NCBI GenBank assembly: GCA_903848935.1
Contig: CAINHO010000030.1
Span: 62,001-126,000 of the forward strand
From: an uncultured Pseudomonadota bacterium
Lineage (GTDB): Bacteria; Pseudomonadota; Gammaproteobacteria; Methylococcales; Methylomonadaceae
Length of the DNA: 64,000 bases
Direction: 5' to 3'
Part shown: positions 19,470 through 28,778 of the stretch, piece after piece
How positions within the stretch are numbered: position 1 is the stretch's first letter
How the letters are laid out: every line of letters begins with the position of its first letter
Made by a program: the position numbers and the translations under genes
The notes under the pieces: model-generated
The model's database searches: none
Seen by the model: the letters and a program-made list of their open reading frames with translations, nothing else
What the model was told of the DNA's origin: nothing

Positions 19470-20120
19470 TTAAGCAGATACGACCTGAACAAAAAAAGAA
19501 AGTCCTTCCGTTGAAGCATCAACATTGCCGTCTGCATCCGTGATATTCCACGAAGATAAAACGCTGCATGGATACGCCGGTGCGGTAAATTCAACACTCA
19601 CCGATACCGAATTTCCGACTTTGGTATTTTTAATCGGCACTTCACGCAAGGTCGGTTTCAAACCGCGACACGTTGATAAAATTTTTGATTTTGGTGGGAA
19701 ATACGACGGATCCATCGGCTGATCCATGCACACTAATTTTCGATTAGTCCAAGCCGTTGTACCGGTATTTTTAATTTCCCATGTTTTAGTAAACACAGCA
19801 CCCGTAGCGACACTAGAATTATCAGGCATTGTGACATCACGAATGAACGTCATTTCTGCTACGCTATCTTTGGATTGAATTGCGTTAGTGCGTGGTGATT
19901 CCACTTGATCCAAGACTTGACGCAATAAATAAATGGGATGCACTTGCAGCGCATTCGCAAGATTGACGACGGTTGATAATTTCGCTTGTTCAGTCGCACC
20001 ACTGAATAAATCGTAGAGCGATTGGCGTGAAATATGAGTTTGTTGAGCCAGTGCCGTAATGCTCAAACCTAATTCTTTTGCGCGAGTTCTAATATATTTA
20101 GCAAATTCTTCTTTTTGCAT
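19470..20120 (-). CDS. XRE-type DNA-binding protein with C-terminal NBR1-type Ig domain
   Basis: The 216-residue protein has an N-terminal Cro/C1 helix-turn-helix (about 1-65; LSITALAQQTHISRQSLYDLFSG), a linker, and a beta-rich domain (about 85-213). That domain has the conserved tryptophan pattern of the NBR1/FW Ig-like fold: FTKTWEIKNTGTTAWTNRKLV, a central proline/glycine loop, and SSWNITDADG before the last strands. No signal peptide is present, so it is likely cytoplasmic. In eukaryotes this domain is found in an autophagy receptor; its bacterial ligand is unknown. It is divergent from ftsK across 209 bases. Confidence 0.75.
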   Translation of the reverse strand: MQKEEFAKYIRTRAKELGLSITALAQQTHISRQSLYDLFSGATEQAKLSTVVNLANALQVHPIYLLRQVLDQVESPRTNAIQSKDSVAEMTFIRDVTMPDNSSVATGAVFTKTWEIKNTGTTAWTNRKLVCMDQPMDPSYFPPKSKILSTCRGLKPTLREVPIKNTKVGNSVSVSVEFTAPAYPCSVLSSWNITDADGNVDASTEGLSFFVQVVSA

Positions 20121-20329
20121 GGTTAAAGTCTTTAATCCTAAATCGAATGATAAGTTGAAGTCATACGATGCAATAAAGTTGTCACAATGTCAAAGTGAAC
20201 TGACTTAAAAATGAATCTTCATGTGCGGACAACGTCATTCATTACAAAATAAAATTTAATGTAAATACTACGGTTATTATTCTATAATTATGTTTTATTT
20301 GATAAATTTTAAACAACGGTATTTGAATT

Positions 20330-22852
20330 ATGGCAGCAGTGATGGAAGAGAAAACGTTTCGAGGTTTGCGCGAAGTGGCATTATTGAGCGTGGTTGCCGG
20401 TGCTTTATTTTTTCTCATTTCACTTCTCACGTTCAATAACGACGATGCCGGTTGGACACACAGTGGTTCGGTGCAAACTATCTCCAATGCGTGCGGCGTA
20501 TTTGGTGCATGGCTGGCGGATTTTATACTCAGTTTTTTTGGGCTATGCGCTTACACCTTCCCATTTATTCTCGTGTGGCAAGGCTATCTCACTTACAGTC
20601 AACGTCGCATCGAACAATCACGCACCATGTTAACGCTGCATTGGCTCGGCGCAATTGCCACGATTATTTCTGCCGACGCATTGTTTAATTTTTATTTGTT
20701 ACACACCGGCATTGAATTACCACGCAATGCTGGCGGAATTTTGGGGCAAGAAATTGGTACATTATTAGCGATAGCGTTTGGTAATTCTGGCGCAACGCTA
20801 TTTTTACTGGTGATTTTATTTGCCGGTTTGCGACTAGTCACCGAAATTTCGCTGCTCGCCGTATTAGATTTTATTGGTAAACACAGTTTCGCGCTTGCCG
20901 GTGCGTTTTATCGAAATTTTTTAGATGCCCTGCATCAACACGCATCTAAACCTACCACGTTGCAATTGGTCAATGAATCCGAAAAGCCCGTGGCTCGCAA
21001 AAAAAATCTTCCAAAAACAAAACCCGTCGAAGAATTTTTTGATGCCGAAGATGCCGACTTCGATGAATTATTGGGTGAATTTGAAGACGAAGAAGAACCG
21101 GTAGCTGAAAAAAAAACAGTAAAAAAAGCCAAGCCGAAATCTGCGCCCGCGCAATTAGATACAGTCGAAAAAATCGATAAGCCGGCAAAAACGCCACTCA
21201 GCAAAAAGTTCGATAAATTAGTCGAAACTGTCAAACACGTTAAAACAGAAGTCATTGAACACGCTGAAAAAGCCGTCGAGAAAATAGCGACAGTTGAAAA
21301 GAAAACGCCTAAAAAATCCGCTGAAAAGAAACCAAAAGCCGTCGTTTATCCAAAGAAAAATAAATTGCCGACCCTCGAATTGCTCGACGAAATCGACACG
21401 AAAGTCATTGGTTATTCACAAGATGATTTAGAAGATATGTCGCGCCTCGTCGAAGATATTCTGGCGGATTTCAATGTTGCTGTGACGGTAGTCGGTTTTC
21501 ATCCAGGGCCAGTGATTACACGCTTTGAATTGCAACTTGCAGCGGGTGTAAAAGTCAGTCGAATTAGCAGTTTATCGAAAGATTTGGCGCGTTCTTTGTC
21601 GGTCACAAGCGTGCGAATTGTTGAAATTATTCCAGGCAAACCCGTCGTCGGGTTAGAAATTCCAAATCGTGAACGCGAAATGGTGACATTGCGCGAACTG
21701 TTGAAATCCGCCGCGTTTGAAAAATCAAAATCGATGCTGACGTTGGCGATGGGCAAAGATATTGCAGGCATTCCGATTTGCGCGGACTTAGGTAAAATGC
21801 CGCATGCGCTGGTCGCTGGTACTACCGGTTCGGGTAAATCGGTCGCAATTAACACTATGATTTTGAGTTTGTTGTATAAAGCTACGCCGGATCAAGTGCG
21901 CTTAATTATGATTGACCCAAAAATGTTGGAATTGTCGGTTTACGAAGGCATTCCGCATTTGCTTACGCCCGTCGTCACCGATATGAAAGAGGCGAGTAAT
22001 TCGCTACGCTGGGCGGTCGGCGAAATGGAACGACGTTATAAATTGATGTCGAAAATGGGCGTGCGAAATTTAGCCGGTTTTAATCAAGTCATTGAAGACG
22101 CTGCGGAACGGGGCGAAACGATTCGTGACCCGATGTTCCAACAGATTAACCCGCTCGAAGACGACGAAGATTTTCCGACGCTTTCGACTTTGCCGAGCAT
22201 CGTCATTGTCATCGATGAGTTGGCGGACATGATGATGATTGTCGGCAAAAAAGTCGAAGAACTCATTGCGAGATTGGCGCAGAAAGCTCGAGCAGCGGGG
22301 ATTCATCTGATTTTAGCGACGCAACGCCCGTCGGTCGATGTGTTAACGGGGTTGATTAAAGCGAACGTGCCGACACGGATTTCATTTCAAGTGTCGTCGC
22401 GGATTGATTCGCGCACGATTTTAGATCAAGGCGGCGCAGAAACACTGTTGGGAAATGGCGATATGTTATTTTTACCGTCTGGCACGAGTATTCCAATTCG
22501 CGCCCATGGGGCATTTGTCGATGATCACGAAGTGCATCGCGTGGTGGAATTTTTGAAACAAACTGGCCCGACGAATTATCTCAAAGAAATTCTGCAAGAA
22601 AGTTCCGATTCGAGCGATAGTTTTGGAAGCGGTAATGTTCACGGTGGCGGTTCAGAATCCGACCCGTTGTATGATGAAGCGGTGCGGTTTGTGACCGAAT
22701 CCCGCAAAGCCTCGATTTCGAGTGTGCAACGTCGTTTCAAAGTGGGTTACAACCGTGCCGCGACGATGATTGAAGATATGGAAAATGCGGGCGTGGTCAG
22801 TACCGCAGAAAATAATGGCACGCGAACGGTTTTAGCTCCGCCGGTGGGTTAA
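20330..22852 (+). CDS. ftsK: DNA translocase FtsK
   Basis: Septum-anchored ATPase that pumps chromosome-terminus DNA and activates dimer resolution. The 840 residues have four N-terminal membrane helices (about 20-190), a short Lys/Glu/Ala-rich linker (about 210-365), the RecA-like motor with Walker A GTTGSGKS near 500 and Walker [13 protein letters not shown] near 628, and a winged-helix gamma domain at the end ([21 protein letters not shown]). The linker is much shorter than the E. coli one. A TATAAT at 20283-20288 in the upstream gap could be its -10 box. Confidence 0.96.
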   Translation: MAAVMEEKTFRGLREVALLSVVAGALFFLISLLTFNNDDAGWTHSGSVQTISNACGVFGAWLADFILSFFGLCAYTFPFILVWQGYLTYSQRRIEQSRTMLTLHWLGAIATIISADALFNFYLLHTGIELPRNAGGILGQEIGTLLAIAFGNSGATLFLLVILFAGLRLVTEISLLAVLDFIGKHSFALAGAFYRNFLDALHQHASKPTTLQLVNESEKPVARKKNLPKTKPVEEFFDAEDADFDELLGEFEDEEEPVAEKKTVKKAKPKSAPAQLDTVEKIDKPAKTPLSKKFDKLVETVKHVKTEVIEHAEKAVEKIATVEKKTPKKSAEKKPKAVVYPKKNKLPTLELLDEIDTKVIGYSQDDLEDMSRLVEDILADFNVAVTVVGFHPGPVITRFELQLAAGVKVSRISSLSKDLARSLSVTSVRIVEIIPGKPVVGLEIPNREREMVTLRELLKSAAFEKSKSMLTLAMGKDIAGIPICADLGKMPHALVAGTTGSGKSVAINTMILSLLYKATPDQVRLIMIDPKMLELSVYEGIPHLLTPVVTDMKEASNSLRWAVGEMERRYKLMSKMGVRNLAGFNQVIEDAAERGETIRDPMFQQINPLEDDEDFPTLSTLPSIVIVIDELADMMMIVGKKVEELIARLAQKARAAGIHLILATQRPSVDVLTGLIKANVPTRISFQVSSRIDSRTILDQGGAETLLGNGDMLFLPSGTSIPIRAHGAFVDDHEVHRVVEFLKQTGPTNYLKEILQESSDSSDSFGSGNVHGGGSESDPLYDEAVRFVTESRKASISSVQRRFKVGYNRAATMIEDMENAGVVSTAENNGTRTVLAPPVG

Positions 22853-22908
22853 ATCATGGCGTATGGTTTTTCTGGCTATCTGCACACCGCCGTTTTTGGA
22901 GGAGGTTT

Positions 22909-22968
22909 ATGTTGATGTTAAAAGTAGCTAATATACAGCGTAACAATCAATTTCATAAGGGGTTTTAA
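22909..22968 (+). CDS. Possible 19-residue leader peptide before the 22969 gene
   Basis: A very strong SD (GGAGGAGG at 22898-22905) stands before ATG at 22909, which opens a 19-codon frame ending in TAA at 22966-22968. The next gene begins at the very next base (TAAATGATG), so termination of the leader would reload ribosomes on it. No conserved sequence is recognisable. It could instead be a chance frame using the SD region. Confidence 0.3.
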   Translation: MLMLKVANIQRNNQFHKGF

Positions 22969-23655
22969 ATGATGCCAACAGGTATTACAGTAATCGTGTC
23001 AGCGTTCTTTGCTTTAATTGGCATCATCATTAGCAAAGAAAATAAAGTTTCTGAATTCCGTCAAAAATGGATTGATGAATTTAGGGAAGAGACAAGCCTT
23101 ATTATTTCTCACTCCTTGGTGATACAAGGGATTTCTATAGATATTGCATTCGTTTTAAAAGAAACACTATCAGGAGAAACACCTGAAGATAAGGAAAAAT
23201 ATCGTAGGGAAAAAAATAAAGAAATACAGGAACATTACTCAATTGTGAATAAATCAGCCGCCAGCATTAAGTTGCGAGTTAATGAAACCAAATTCTTGTC
23301 TCAACTAGACAAACTACTAAATTCTTTTACTGCATTTATTCAACATCTTTATGAACAAAATCAGACATCATCGCAAAACTCTAGCATTTCAACAGAAATG
23401 CAAAAAGTTGTATTCGAACTAAATGAATTTATACCTATGTCAAAAATACTTTTAGATTCGGAATGGGAAAAAGTTGAGAAAGGGGAAAAAGTATTTTCCA
23501 GCGCAACGAAATGGGTCAAAACCCTTTTAATTTCAGCAACCATGGTTGTTATGCTTTCATGGATTTCAGAATTACCTCAGATAAAGAAATTATTTATATC
23601 TGATTCAATTTCAAAATCAGAAATTACATTGCGGGTGATAGAAGAAACATCTTAA
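22969..23655 (+). CDS. Membrane protein of unknown function
   Basis: I do not recognise this 228-residue protein. It has one hydrophobic helix at about 4-22 (GITVIVSAFFALIGIII), a long charged helical middle (about 25-180) probably forming coiled coils, and a second helix at about 186-204 (TLLISATMVVMLSWI), leaving a short C-terminal tail. An AAGGGG SD precedes the tandem ATGATG start. It is clearly more AT-rich than ftsK and guaA on either side and shares the gap with a toxin-antitoxin pair, suggesting an acquired cassette. Confidence 0.6.
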   Translation: MMPTGITVIVSAFFALIGIIISKENKVSEFRQKWIDEFREETSLIISHSLVIQGISIDIAFVLKETLSGETPEDKEKYRREKNKEIQEHYSIVNKSAASIKLRVNETKFLSQLDKLLNSFTAFIQHLYEQNQTSSQNSSISTEMQKVVFELNEFIPMSKILLDSEWEKVEKGEKVFSSATKWVKTLLISATMVVMLSWISELPQIKKLFISDSISKSEITLRVIEETS

Positions 23656-23699
23656 ACGAAACAAGCACCTACAGAGACAAAATAAAAAAGGAGATTTTT

Positions 23700-23900
23700 A
23701 TGGTCGCAATTGAATTACTAGAACAACACATTGCAGAATTAGACGATGATTCATTTTCTAAACTTCGGGCATGGTTTAAAGAATTTGAACAAACCCGCTG
23801 GGACAAAAAAATTGAATCTGATTCAAACGCGGGAAAACTGAATTTTTTGATTGATGCCGCACTCATTGAACATCGTGCAGGTAAAACGAGGGCATTGTGA
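23700..23900 (+). CDS. RelB/ParD-like antitoxin
   Basis: A 66-residue acidic helical protein (IELLEQHIAELDDDSFSKLRAWF) of the type usually encoded just before a RelE/ParE toxin. Antitoxins of this kind neutralise the toxin and repress the promoter. It has a GGAG SD a few bases upstream and its stop overlaps the toxin start by 4 bases (GTGA). The assignment relies on the pairing, since antitoxin sequences diverge quickly. Confidence 0.72.
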   Translation: MVAIELLEQHIAELDDDSFSKLRAWFKEFEQTRWDKKIESDSNAGKLNFLIDAALIEHRAGKTRAL

Positions 23901-24151
23901 AACACGAAACAACGTCAAGTTTTTGGGCGTGTTATGACGATTTGCCTGTTGATGTTCGTAAACTTGCAGACAAAAATTTTCAATTGTTAAAAAATAATGC
24001 CGCGCATCCATCGCTTCAATTTAAAAAAGTCGGAAAACTTTGGTCAGCACGAGTTGGTTCAGATTATCGCGCTCTTGCGACACACATTGAGGGGGGATTT
24101 CTTTGGATTTGGATTGGCACTCACGCAGAATACGACAGATTAATTGCCTGA
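23897..24151 (+). CDS. RelE/ParE-superfamily toxin
   Basis: An 84-residue basic protein with the RelE/ParE fold pattern: N-terminal helices, then LQFKKVGKLWSARVGSDYRALATHIEGGFLWIWIGTHAEYDRLI, where the strand arginines and the terminal GTHAEYD are typical of the family. ParE-like members poison gyrase and RelE-like ones cut mRNA on the ribosome; sequence alone does not decide. The start is GTG, overlapping the antitoxin stop. A bidirectional terminator follows. Confidence 0.8.
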   Translation: MKHETTSSFWACYDDLPVDVRKLADKNFQLLKNNAAHPSLQFKKVGKLWSARVGSDYRALATHIEGGFLWIWIGTHAEYDRLIA

Positions 24152-24172
24152 TTTAATTTTATGACGATACAA

Positions 24173-24201
24173 AAAACGCCCACATAAAGCAGGCGTTTTC
24201 T
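24173..24201. terminator. Bidirectional terminator between toxin gene and guaA
   Basis: Stem AAAACGCC/GGCGTTTT with an 11-base loop; T-run on the plus side and A-run before it, so it can serve both converging genes. Confidence 0.75.
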
Positions 24202-24216
24202 TTAAACTTTAAAAAC

Positions 24217-25791
24217 TTATTCCCACTCAATCGTAGCAGGTGGTTTTCCAGAAATATCGTAAGTGACCCGCGAAATCCCCGCGACTTCGTTAATAATGCG
24301 CCGCGAAATCAAATCTAAAAATTCATACGGCAAATGCGCCCAACGCGCCGTCATAAAATCAATGGTTTCCACCGCACGAATCGCAATCACATAATCATAA
24401 CGTCGCCCGTCGCCCATTACACCGACGGATTTCACTGGCAAAAACACCGCAAACGCTTGGCTCACTTTGTCATACAAATCATTTTTGTAAAGTTCTTCGA
24501 TAAAAATCGCATCGGCTTGACGCAATAAATCGGCAAATTCTTTCTTCACTTCGCCCAAAATCCGCACGCCCAAACCCGGCCCTGGGAAGGGATGACGATA
24601 AACCATATCCGCAGATAAACCGAGTTCCACGCCTAATTTACGCACTTCATCTTTGAACAATTCGCGCAACGGTTCAACCAATTTCATTTTCATATTTTCA
24701 GGCAAACCGCCGACATTGTGATGCGATTTGATAAGATGCGCTTTGCCACTTTTTGCGCCCGCCGATTCAATCACGTCAGGATAAATCGTGCCTTGTGCGA
24801 GCCATTTTGCGTTGGAAAGTTTCGCGGCTTCGTCGTCGAAAATTTCGATGAACAAATTGCCGATGATTTTGCGTTTTTTCTCTGGGTCATTTACGCCCGC
24901 TAATGCGGTCAAATAACGTTCTTCGGCATTCACGCGAATCACTTTCACACCTAAATGTTGCGCGAAAATTGCCATGACTTGGTCGCCTTCATTCAAACGC
25001 AATAAACCGGTGTCAACAAAAACGCAGGTCAATTGTGTGCCAATGGCTTTGTGCAATAACGCCGCAACCACTGACGAATCTACGCCGCCGGAAAGTCCTA
25101 AAATGACTTCGTCCGTACCGACTTTTTCCCGCACGGCTTTGATGCTGTCGTCGATGATATTGCTCGAATTCCACAACGCCGCACAGCCGCAAATTTCTAA
25201 CGCAAAACGTGACAAAATCCGTCCGCCTTGTTTGGTGTGCGTGACTTCAGGATGGAATTGCAGCGCGTAGAAGTTTTTATCTTCGTTTGCCATGCCCGCA
25301 ATCGGCGCACCATCCGAACTGGCGATGAGTTTGAACCCTTCGGGCAAATCCACCACGCGGTCGCCGTGACTCATCCACACGTCGAGCAAACCGAAACCTT
25401 CCTCTGAAAGATGGTCTTCGATACCCGATAACAATTTGGAATGTCCACGCGCTCGAATTTGCGCGTAACCAAATTCGCGGTGGTCGGACGTTTCGACTTT
25501 GCCGCCGAGTTGTTCCGTCATGGTCTGCATACCGTAGCAAATGCCCAAAACTGGAACGCCTAATTCAAAAACACTTTGTGGCGCACGCGGCGTATTACCT
25601 TTGGTAACGCTTTCAGGACCGCCCGATAAAATGATACCGTTCGGCGCGAAGTTTTGAATTTCTGCGTCGGTGCATTCGCACGAATAAATTTCGCAATACA
25701 CACCGATTTCACGAATTCGGCGAGCGATTAACTGCGTATATTGCGAGCCGAAATCGAGGATTAAAATTTTGTCTGAATGAATGTTTGTCAT
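24217..25791 (-). CDS. guaA: GMP synthase (glutamine-hydrolysing)
   Basis: Converts XMP to GMP with glutamine and ATP. The 524 residues contain a class I glutamine amidotransferase domain (about 1-200; nucleophile in GICYGMQ near 85, histidine/glutamate in [11 protein letters not shown] near 178), the ATP pyrophosphatase domain with PP-loop LSGGVDSSV near 233, and the C-terminal dimerisation domain ending in KPPATIEWE. Length matches E. coli (525). guaB is not seen upstream on the minus strand. Confidence 0.97.
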   Translation of the reverse strand: MTNIHSDKILILDFGSQYTQLIARRIREIGVYCEIYSCECTDAEIQNFAPNGIILSGGPESVTKGNTPRAPQSVFELGVPVLGICYGMQTMTEQLGGKVETSDHREFGYAQIRARGHSKLLSGIEDHLSEEGFGLLDVWMSHGDRVVDLPEGFKLIASSDGAPIAGMANEDKNFYALQFHPEVTHTKQGGRILSRFALEICGCAALWNSSNIIDDSIKAVREKVGTDEVILGLSGGVDSSVVAALLHKAIGTQLTCVFVDTGLLRLNEGDQVMAIFAQHLGVKVIRVNAEERYLTALAGVNDPEKKRKIIGNLFIEIFDDEAAKLSNAKWLAQGTIYPDVIESAGAKSGKAHLIKSHHNVGGLPENMKMKLVEPLRELFKDEVRKLGVELGLSADMVYRHPFPGPGLGVRILGEVKKEFADLLRQADAIFIEELYKNDLYDKVSQAFAVFLPVKSVGVMGDGRRYDYVIAIRAVETIDFMTARWAHLPYEFLDLISRRIINEVAGISRVTYDISGKPPATIEWE

Positions 25792-25868
25792 GAAGTTTTA
25801 AGGTGAAAGGTGAAAAGGCTTTGAATTTTAGCGAAAACGACTGCGTAATAATAGGCGCGGGGTGTATT

Positions 25869-26261
25869 TTACGTTGATGGGCGTGGATTTAATGCTTTCA
25901 TCAATTCGATAATTTCTTTGAGATGAGCGATTTCTGAACGTTGAGCGTCAATAATTATCTGAGATTTTTCGAGGTCGTGTTTAAAATCAGTTGGTGCAAT
26001 GTTTAAAATAATTCCAAGATTGTTATAGCTATGATTCTCACCAGTCAAAAACACAACATTTCGCTCACCAAAACTGACCAATTCCATAAAATCTGAATCT
26101 AACACGTCGGCGATTTGTTGAATTCTTGATGCGGCAACATCTGTTTCACCGCGTTCAATGTTGGCGTAACCGTTAAGTGATAAACCGAGTTTTTCTGCCA
26201 TTTGTTCTTGTGACAATTCTTTCGCTTGCCGCATGAATTTAATTTTGTCGCACATTTTCAT
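25869..26261 (-). CDS. XRE-family transcriptional regulator
   Basis: A 130-residue protein with an N-terminal helix-turn-helix (about 8-62; LSQEQMAEKLGLSLNGYANIERGETD) and a C-terminal coiled coil (about 95-125; LEKSQIIIDAQRSEIAHLKEII) that likely dimerises it. It is divergent from the cassette at 26368-27998, with a short inverted repeat in the gap that could be its operator (26284-26304). Control of the cassette is inference from position. Confidence 0.8.
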   Translation of the reverse strand: MKMCDKIKFMRQAKELSQEQMAEKLGLSLNGYANIERGETDVAASRIQQIADVLDSDFMELVSFGERNVVFLTGENHSYNNLGIILNIAPTDFKHDLEKSQIIIDAQRSEIAHLKEIIELMKALNPRPST

Positions 26262-26283
26262 AAATACCCACTCAGACTATGTA

Positions 26284-26304
26284 AATCAACAGTTTTGCTT
26301 GATT
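26284..26304. promoter_or_regulatory. Candidate operator, inverted repeat AATCAA-N9-TTGATT
   Basis: Six-base arms AATCAA (26284-26289) and TTGATT (26299-26304) lie in the divergent gap between the XRE gene and the membrane-protein gene. Position and symmetry fit an autorepressing regulator, but the arms are short and AT-rich. Confidence 0.35.
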
Positions 26305-26367
26305 GTAGCAGGTTGAAGGCGGATTTATAATTTGGGCGGTTAAATTTTTGAAAAACTAGAGGAATTT

Positions 26368-27156
26368 ATGAGTAATAACACAGAGAATCAAAATGAGGAA
26401 TCGGGTAATAATCCCAGCGATTCAACCATTACCGCTGGGCATCGATTGCTTAATTTGAGTAGAACGGTGACTTTAAAATTGGCTAAATTTGTCGCATCAT
26501 TAGGTATGACGGTTTTTGCCGCAACATTAACAACCGCCGCTGTTGGCGTTCTTGCTCCACTTGCAATAACTACAGCATTGGTAGGAACACTTGCAATTGG
26601 AGCTAATGTCGTAAAAGTTAAATTATTTCCACCACCTATTGAAAGTAAAGTCGTGGATTTTGTAGGAACTTTTGAGACTGATAAATTATTTACATCTTAC
26701 GCAATCATGCCAGTTGTACTTTTGGAGCTTTTAGATAATCAAGATCATCAACAGAAAGTGTTTCCAGATTTGCATTTTCCTGATGGAAAAATTCCAGGTA
26801 ATTTGAAACCTGCTGCTTATTGTTCAATGCAATATAAAGTTTCATTTGGTTATGAAAATGTACAAAATTTGATTACTGATGACAAAAATATAAAAGCTGC
26901 TTGTGCTGGAAAATTCAGTGAATTGCCACAGCCTAAGATTCTTAGTAAAAAGCTATTGCATACAGCCGAAAGTAATTTAACAGAATATGACTGTGATCAA
27001 TATGGTTCACGAAAAAGTGAAGATGGCGAGTTAGTACTCGATAGTTACATAGGTATAGCTTTGAATGTTCAAACGAAATCGCTCTCTAGCTTAATAGATA
27101 AAAGCCAAAAAGCACTTGGTGCATTTATAAAAATAAATTGCCCAGACCAAAAATAA
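26368..27156 (+). CDS. Hypothetical membrane protein
   Basis: Not recognised. The 262 residues start with a polar, Asn/Ser/Glu-rich segment (1-25), then a strongly hydrophobic stretch (about 45-85, probably two helices around SLGMTVFAATLTTAAVGVLAPLAITTALVGTLAIGANVV), then a soluble domain of about 170 residues with several cysteines, which is probably periplasmic if the two helices span the membrane. SD AGAGG precedes the ATG. AT-rich. The next gene, a lipoprotein, begins 17 bases after its stop, so both may act in the same envelope complex. Confidence 0.6.
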   Translation: MSNNTENQNEESGNNPSDSTITAGHRLLNLSRTVTLKLAKFVASLGMTVFAATLTTAAVGVLAPLAITTALVGTLAIGANVVKVKLFPPPIESKVVDFVGTFETDKLFTSYAIMPVVLLELLDNQDHQQKVFPDLHFPDGKIPGNLKPAAYCSMQYKVSFGYENVQNLITDDKNIKAACAGKFSELPQPKILSKKLLHTAESNLTEYDCDQYGSRKSEDGELVLDSYIGIALNVQTKSLSSLIDKSQKALGAFIKINCPDQK

Positions 27157-27173
27157 TACTTAGGGGTATATCA

Positions 27174-27761
27174 ATGAAAACTAATTTTTTTACAGTGTGC
27201 GGTTTATTAGTTCTTACAAGTATGATTACAGCTTGTGAAACTGACAAAACAATGGAAAATAAAATTCGCGCTAAGGTTGCAACGGATTTACCACAACTAG
27301 CCGTAATGGATGCTGTTTATTTGGTTCAATATACTAACTTGGACACTCATTGGTATAGAGGAGATGATTTTTATATCAACAAAAGCAAAGCAACTCGTTC
27401 TTATGGTTTTGAAATGAAAGATGTATTGAAAAACTTGAAAATAGAGGACGTTAATGGAAAGCGTGTTTTGTCCGTTAGGATTCCTATGCCAAAAAAAATA
27501 AATGGCGATGGTGCTGAGAATCGTGAGCCAGTGTTATTGGTAAAAACCAAAGATTTTAAACCGAAATCAGATGATAAAACGATTCCAAAAATAGCAGATG
27601 GTTCTGTTGACGTAGAAGCTGTTTTCGACGACATGATAGACAAACAAGAGCGTGGGCTTAGTCCTGTACTTATGGCGGATGCAAAAAGATATACACAGAT
27701 ATATTTCGATAAATTGGCTAAAAAGTTTGAATTGGACAAAGCCAATGTTGATTTTGATTAA
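27174..27761 (+). CDS. Hypothetical lipoprotein
   Basis: A 195-residue product with a lipoprotein signal (MKTNFFTVCGLLVLTSMITAC); the lipobox ITAC puts the modified cysteine near residue 21. The mature part is lysine-rich, with no domain I recognise. The ATG at 27174 follows AGGGG; an earlier in-frame start at 27138 would overlap the upstream gene and bury the signal peptide. It shares base composition with 26368-27156, consistent with one acquired unit. Confidence 0.62.
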   Translation: MKTNFFTVCGLLVLTSMITACETDKTMENKIRAKVATDLPQLAVMDAVYLVQYTNLDTHWYRGDDFYINKSKATRSYGFEMKDVLKNLKIEDVNGKRVLSVRIPMPKKINGDGAENREPVLLVKTKDFKPKSDDKTIPKIADGSVDVEAVFDDMIDKQERGLSPVLMADAKRYTQIYFDKLAKKFELDKANVDFD

Positions 27762-27776
27762 GTAATCGAGGTTTTC

Positions 27777-27998
27777 ATGTCCATAAAATGCCCAAGCTGC
27801 CAACAAAACGTCCTCACCATTTTCAAATGCAATTTTTGTGGTGATATGCGTTGCAATGCCACGTTTTCAAACGGCGACAAAGGCGCGTGCGGTACGCAAA
27901 AAAGTCCATTCGGTAAAGCACAAGCGGCTTCGGAAGGAAAAACGTGTTACGTTTGTCAAAAAGGCAAATACAAAAAGCCGCATAACGTGGTGAAGTAA
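27777..27998 (+). CDS. Small zinc-ribbon protein
   Basis: A 73-residue protein with cysteine pairs CPSC (5-8), CNFC (18-21) and CYVC (57-60), plus further cysteines at about 26 and 38. This suggests one or two zinc-binding sites. A lysine-rich tail follows. It lies 15 bases after the lipoprotein gene and just before a strong bidirectional terminator. Function unknown. Confidence 0.6.
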   Translation: MSIKCPSCQQNVLTIFKCNFCGDMRCNATFSNGDKGACGTQKSPFGKAQAASEGKTCYVCQKGKYKKPHNVVK

Positions 27999-28044
27999 AA
28001 AAGCCGTTTGTTATGAATTGAAATTCACAACAAACGGCTTTTTT
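27997..28044. terminator. Strong bidirectional terminator
   Basis: Long stem AAAAAAGCCGTTTGTT.. / ..AACAAACGGCTTTTTT with an inner GAATT/AATTC pairing. A-run on one side and T-run on the other serve both the zinc-ribbon gene and dnaQ. Confidence 0.9.
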
Positions 28045-28067
28045 ATGCAGGCATAAATTTCAAATAA

Positions 28068-28778
28068 TCATTGCCGCCACACGCATTCTTTAATCGAATC
28101 TAAACGCGCTTCGTGGATTTGTAATTCTTCGTCGTCGCAGCGCAAAACCAATAATGGCGGACGATTTGCCAATGTACGGACGATGATTTCAGTGGACGCA
28201 TTTACGTTTGATTCGGTGGCACTGCTTTCGTTCATTAACGAAAACTGCCCGCCCGTCATCATCAAAAATACTTCGGCGAGAATCTGCGCGTCTAACAACG
28301 CGCCATGCAATTCACGGTGCGCGTTGTCCACCCCGTAACGTTTACACAGCGCGTCTAAATTATTGCGTTGAGCTGGATGACGTTTTTTGGCATCGGCAAG
28401 TGTATCAAAAACGCTGCTGTAGGTTTCAATCGCTTGCTGATTGAGCAAATCAACTAATTCATAATTCAAAAAACCGACATCGAATGGTGCGTTGTGAATA
28501 ATTAACTCGCTGCCTTGAATGTAGTCAATAAATGCCGTCGCAATGTCGGAAAATTTTGGTTTATCGGCTAAAAATGCCGTTGTCAAACCATGAACGCGCA
28601 ACGCACCTTCTTCGCTGTCGCGTTCTGGATTGATGTAAACATGAAAATTGTTGCCTGTTAATCGGCGATCAATCAATTCTACACAACCAATTTCAACAAT
28701 TCGATTGCCGTCTTTGGTGCTTAAACCGGTCGTTTCAGTGTCGAGTACGATGAGGCGACTTGCGTGGGTGTGTTCCAT
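28068..28778 (-). CDS. dnaQ: DNA polymerase III epsilon subunit (proofreading exonuclease)
   Basis: 3'-5' exonuclease of the replicative polymerase. The 236 residues carry Exo I (VLDTETTGLS near residue 12), Exo II (HNAPFDVGFLNYEL near 95) and the Exo III histidine/aspartate motif (HRELHGALLDAQILAEV near 150), followed by a linker and a C-terminal segment for polymerase binding. Its ATG overlaps the msbA stop by one base (TAATG), so it is probably translated from the msbA transcript. rnhA, its partner in enterobacteria, is absent. Confidence 0.94.
   Translation of the reverse strand: MEHTHASRLIVLDTETTGLSTKDGNRIVEIGCVELIDRRLTGNNFHVYINPERDSEEGALRVHGLTTAFLADKPKFSDIATAFIDYIQGSELIIHNAPFDVGFLNYELVDLLNQQAIETYSSVFDTLADAKKRHPAQRNNLDALCKRYGVDNAHRELHGALLDAQILAEVFLMMTGGQFSLMNESSATESNVNASTEIIVRTLANRPPLLVLRCDDEELQIHEARLDSIKECVWRQ

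Noticed and set aside
22856-22915. A 19-codon frame (MAYGFSGYLHTAVFGG...) just after ftsK
   Set aside because: It has no SD of its own, and its end overlaps the stronger SD and start of the 22909 leader frame.
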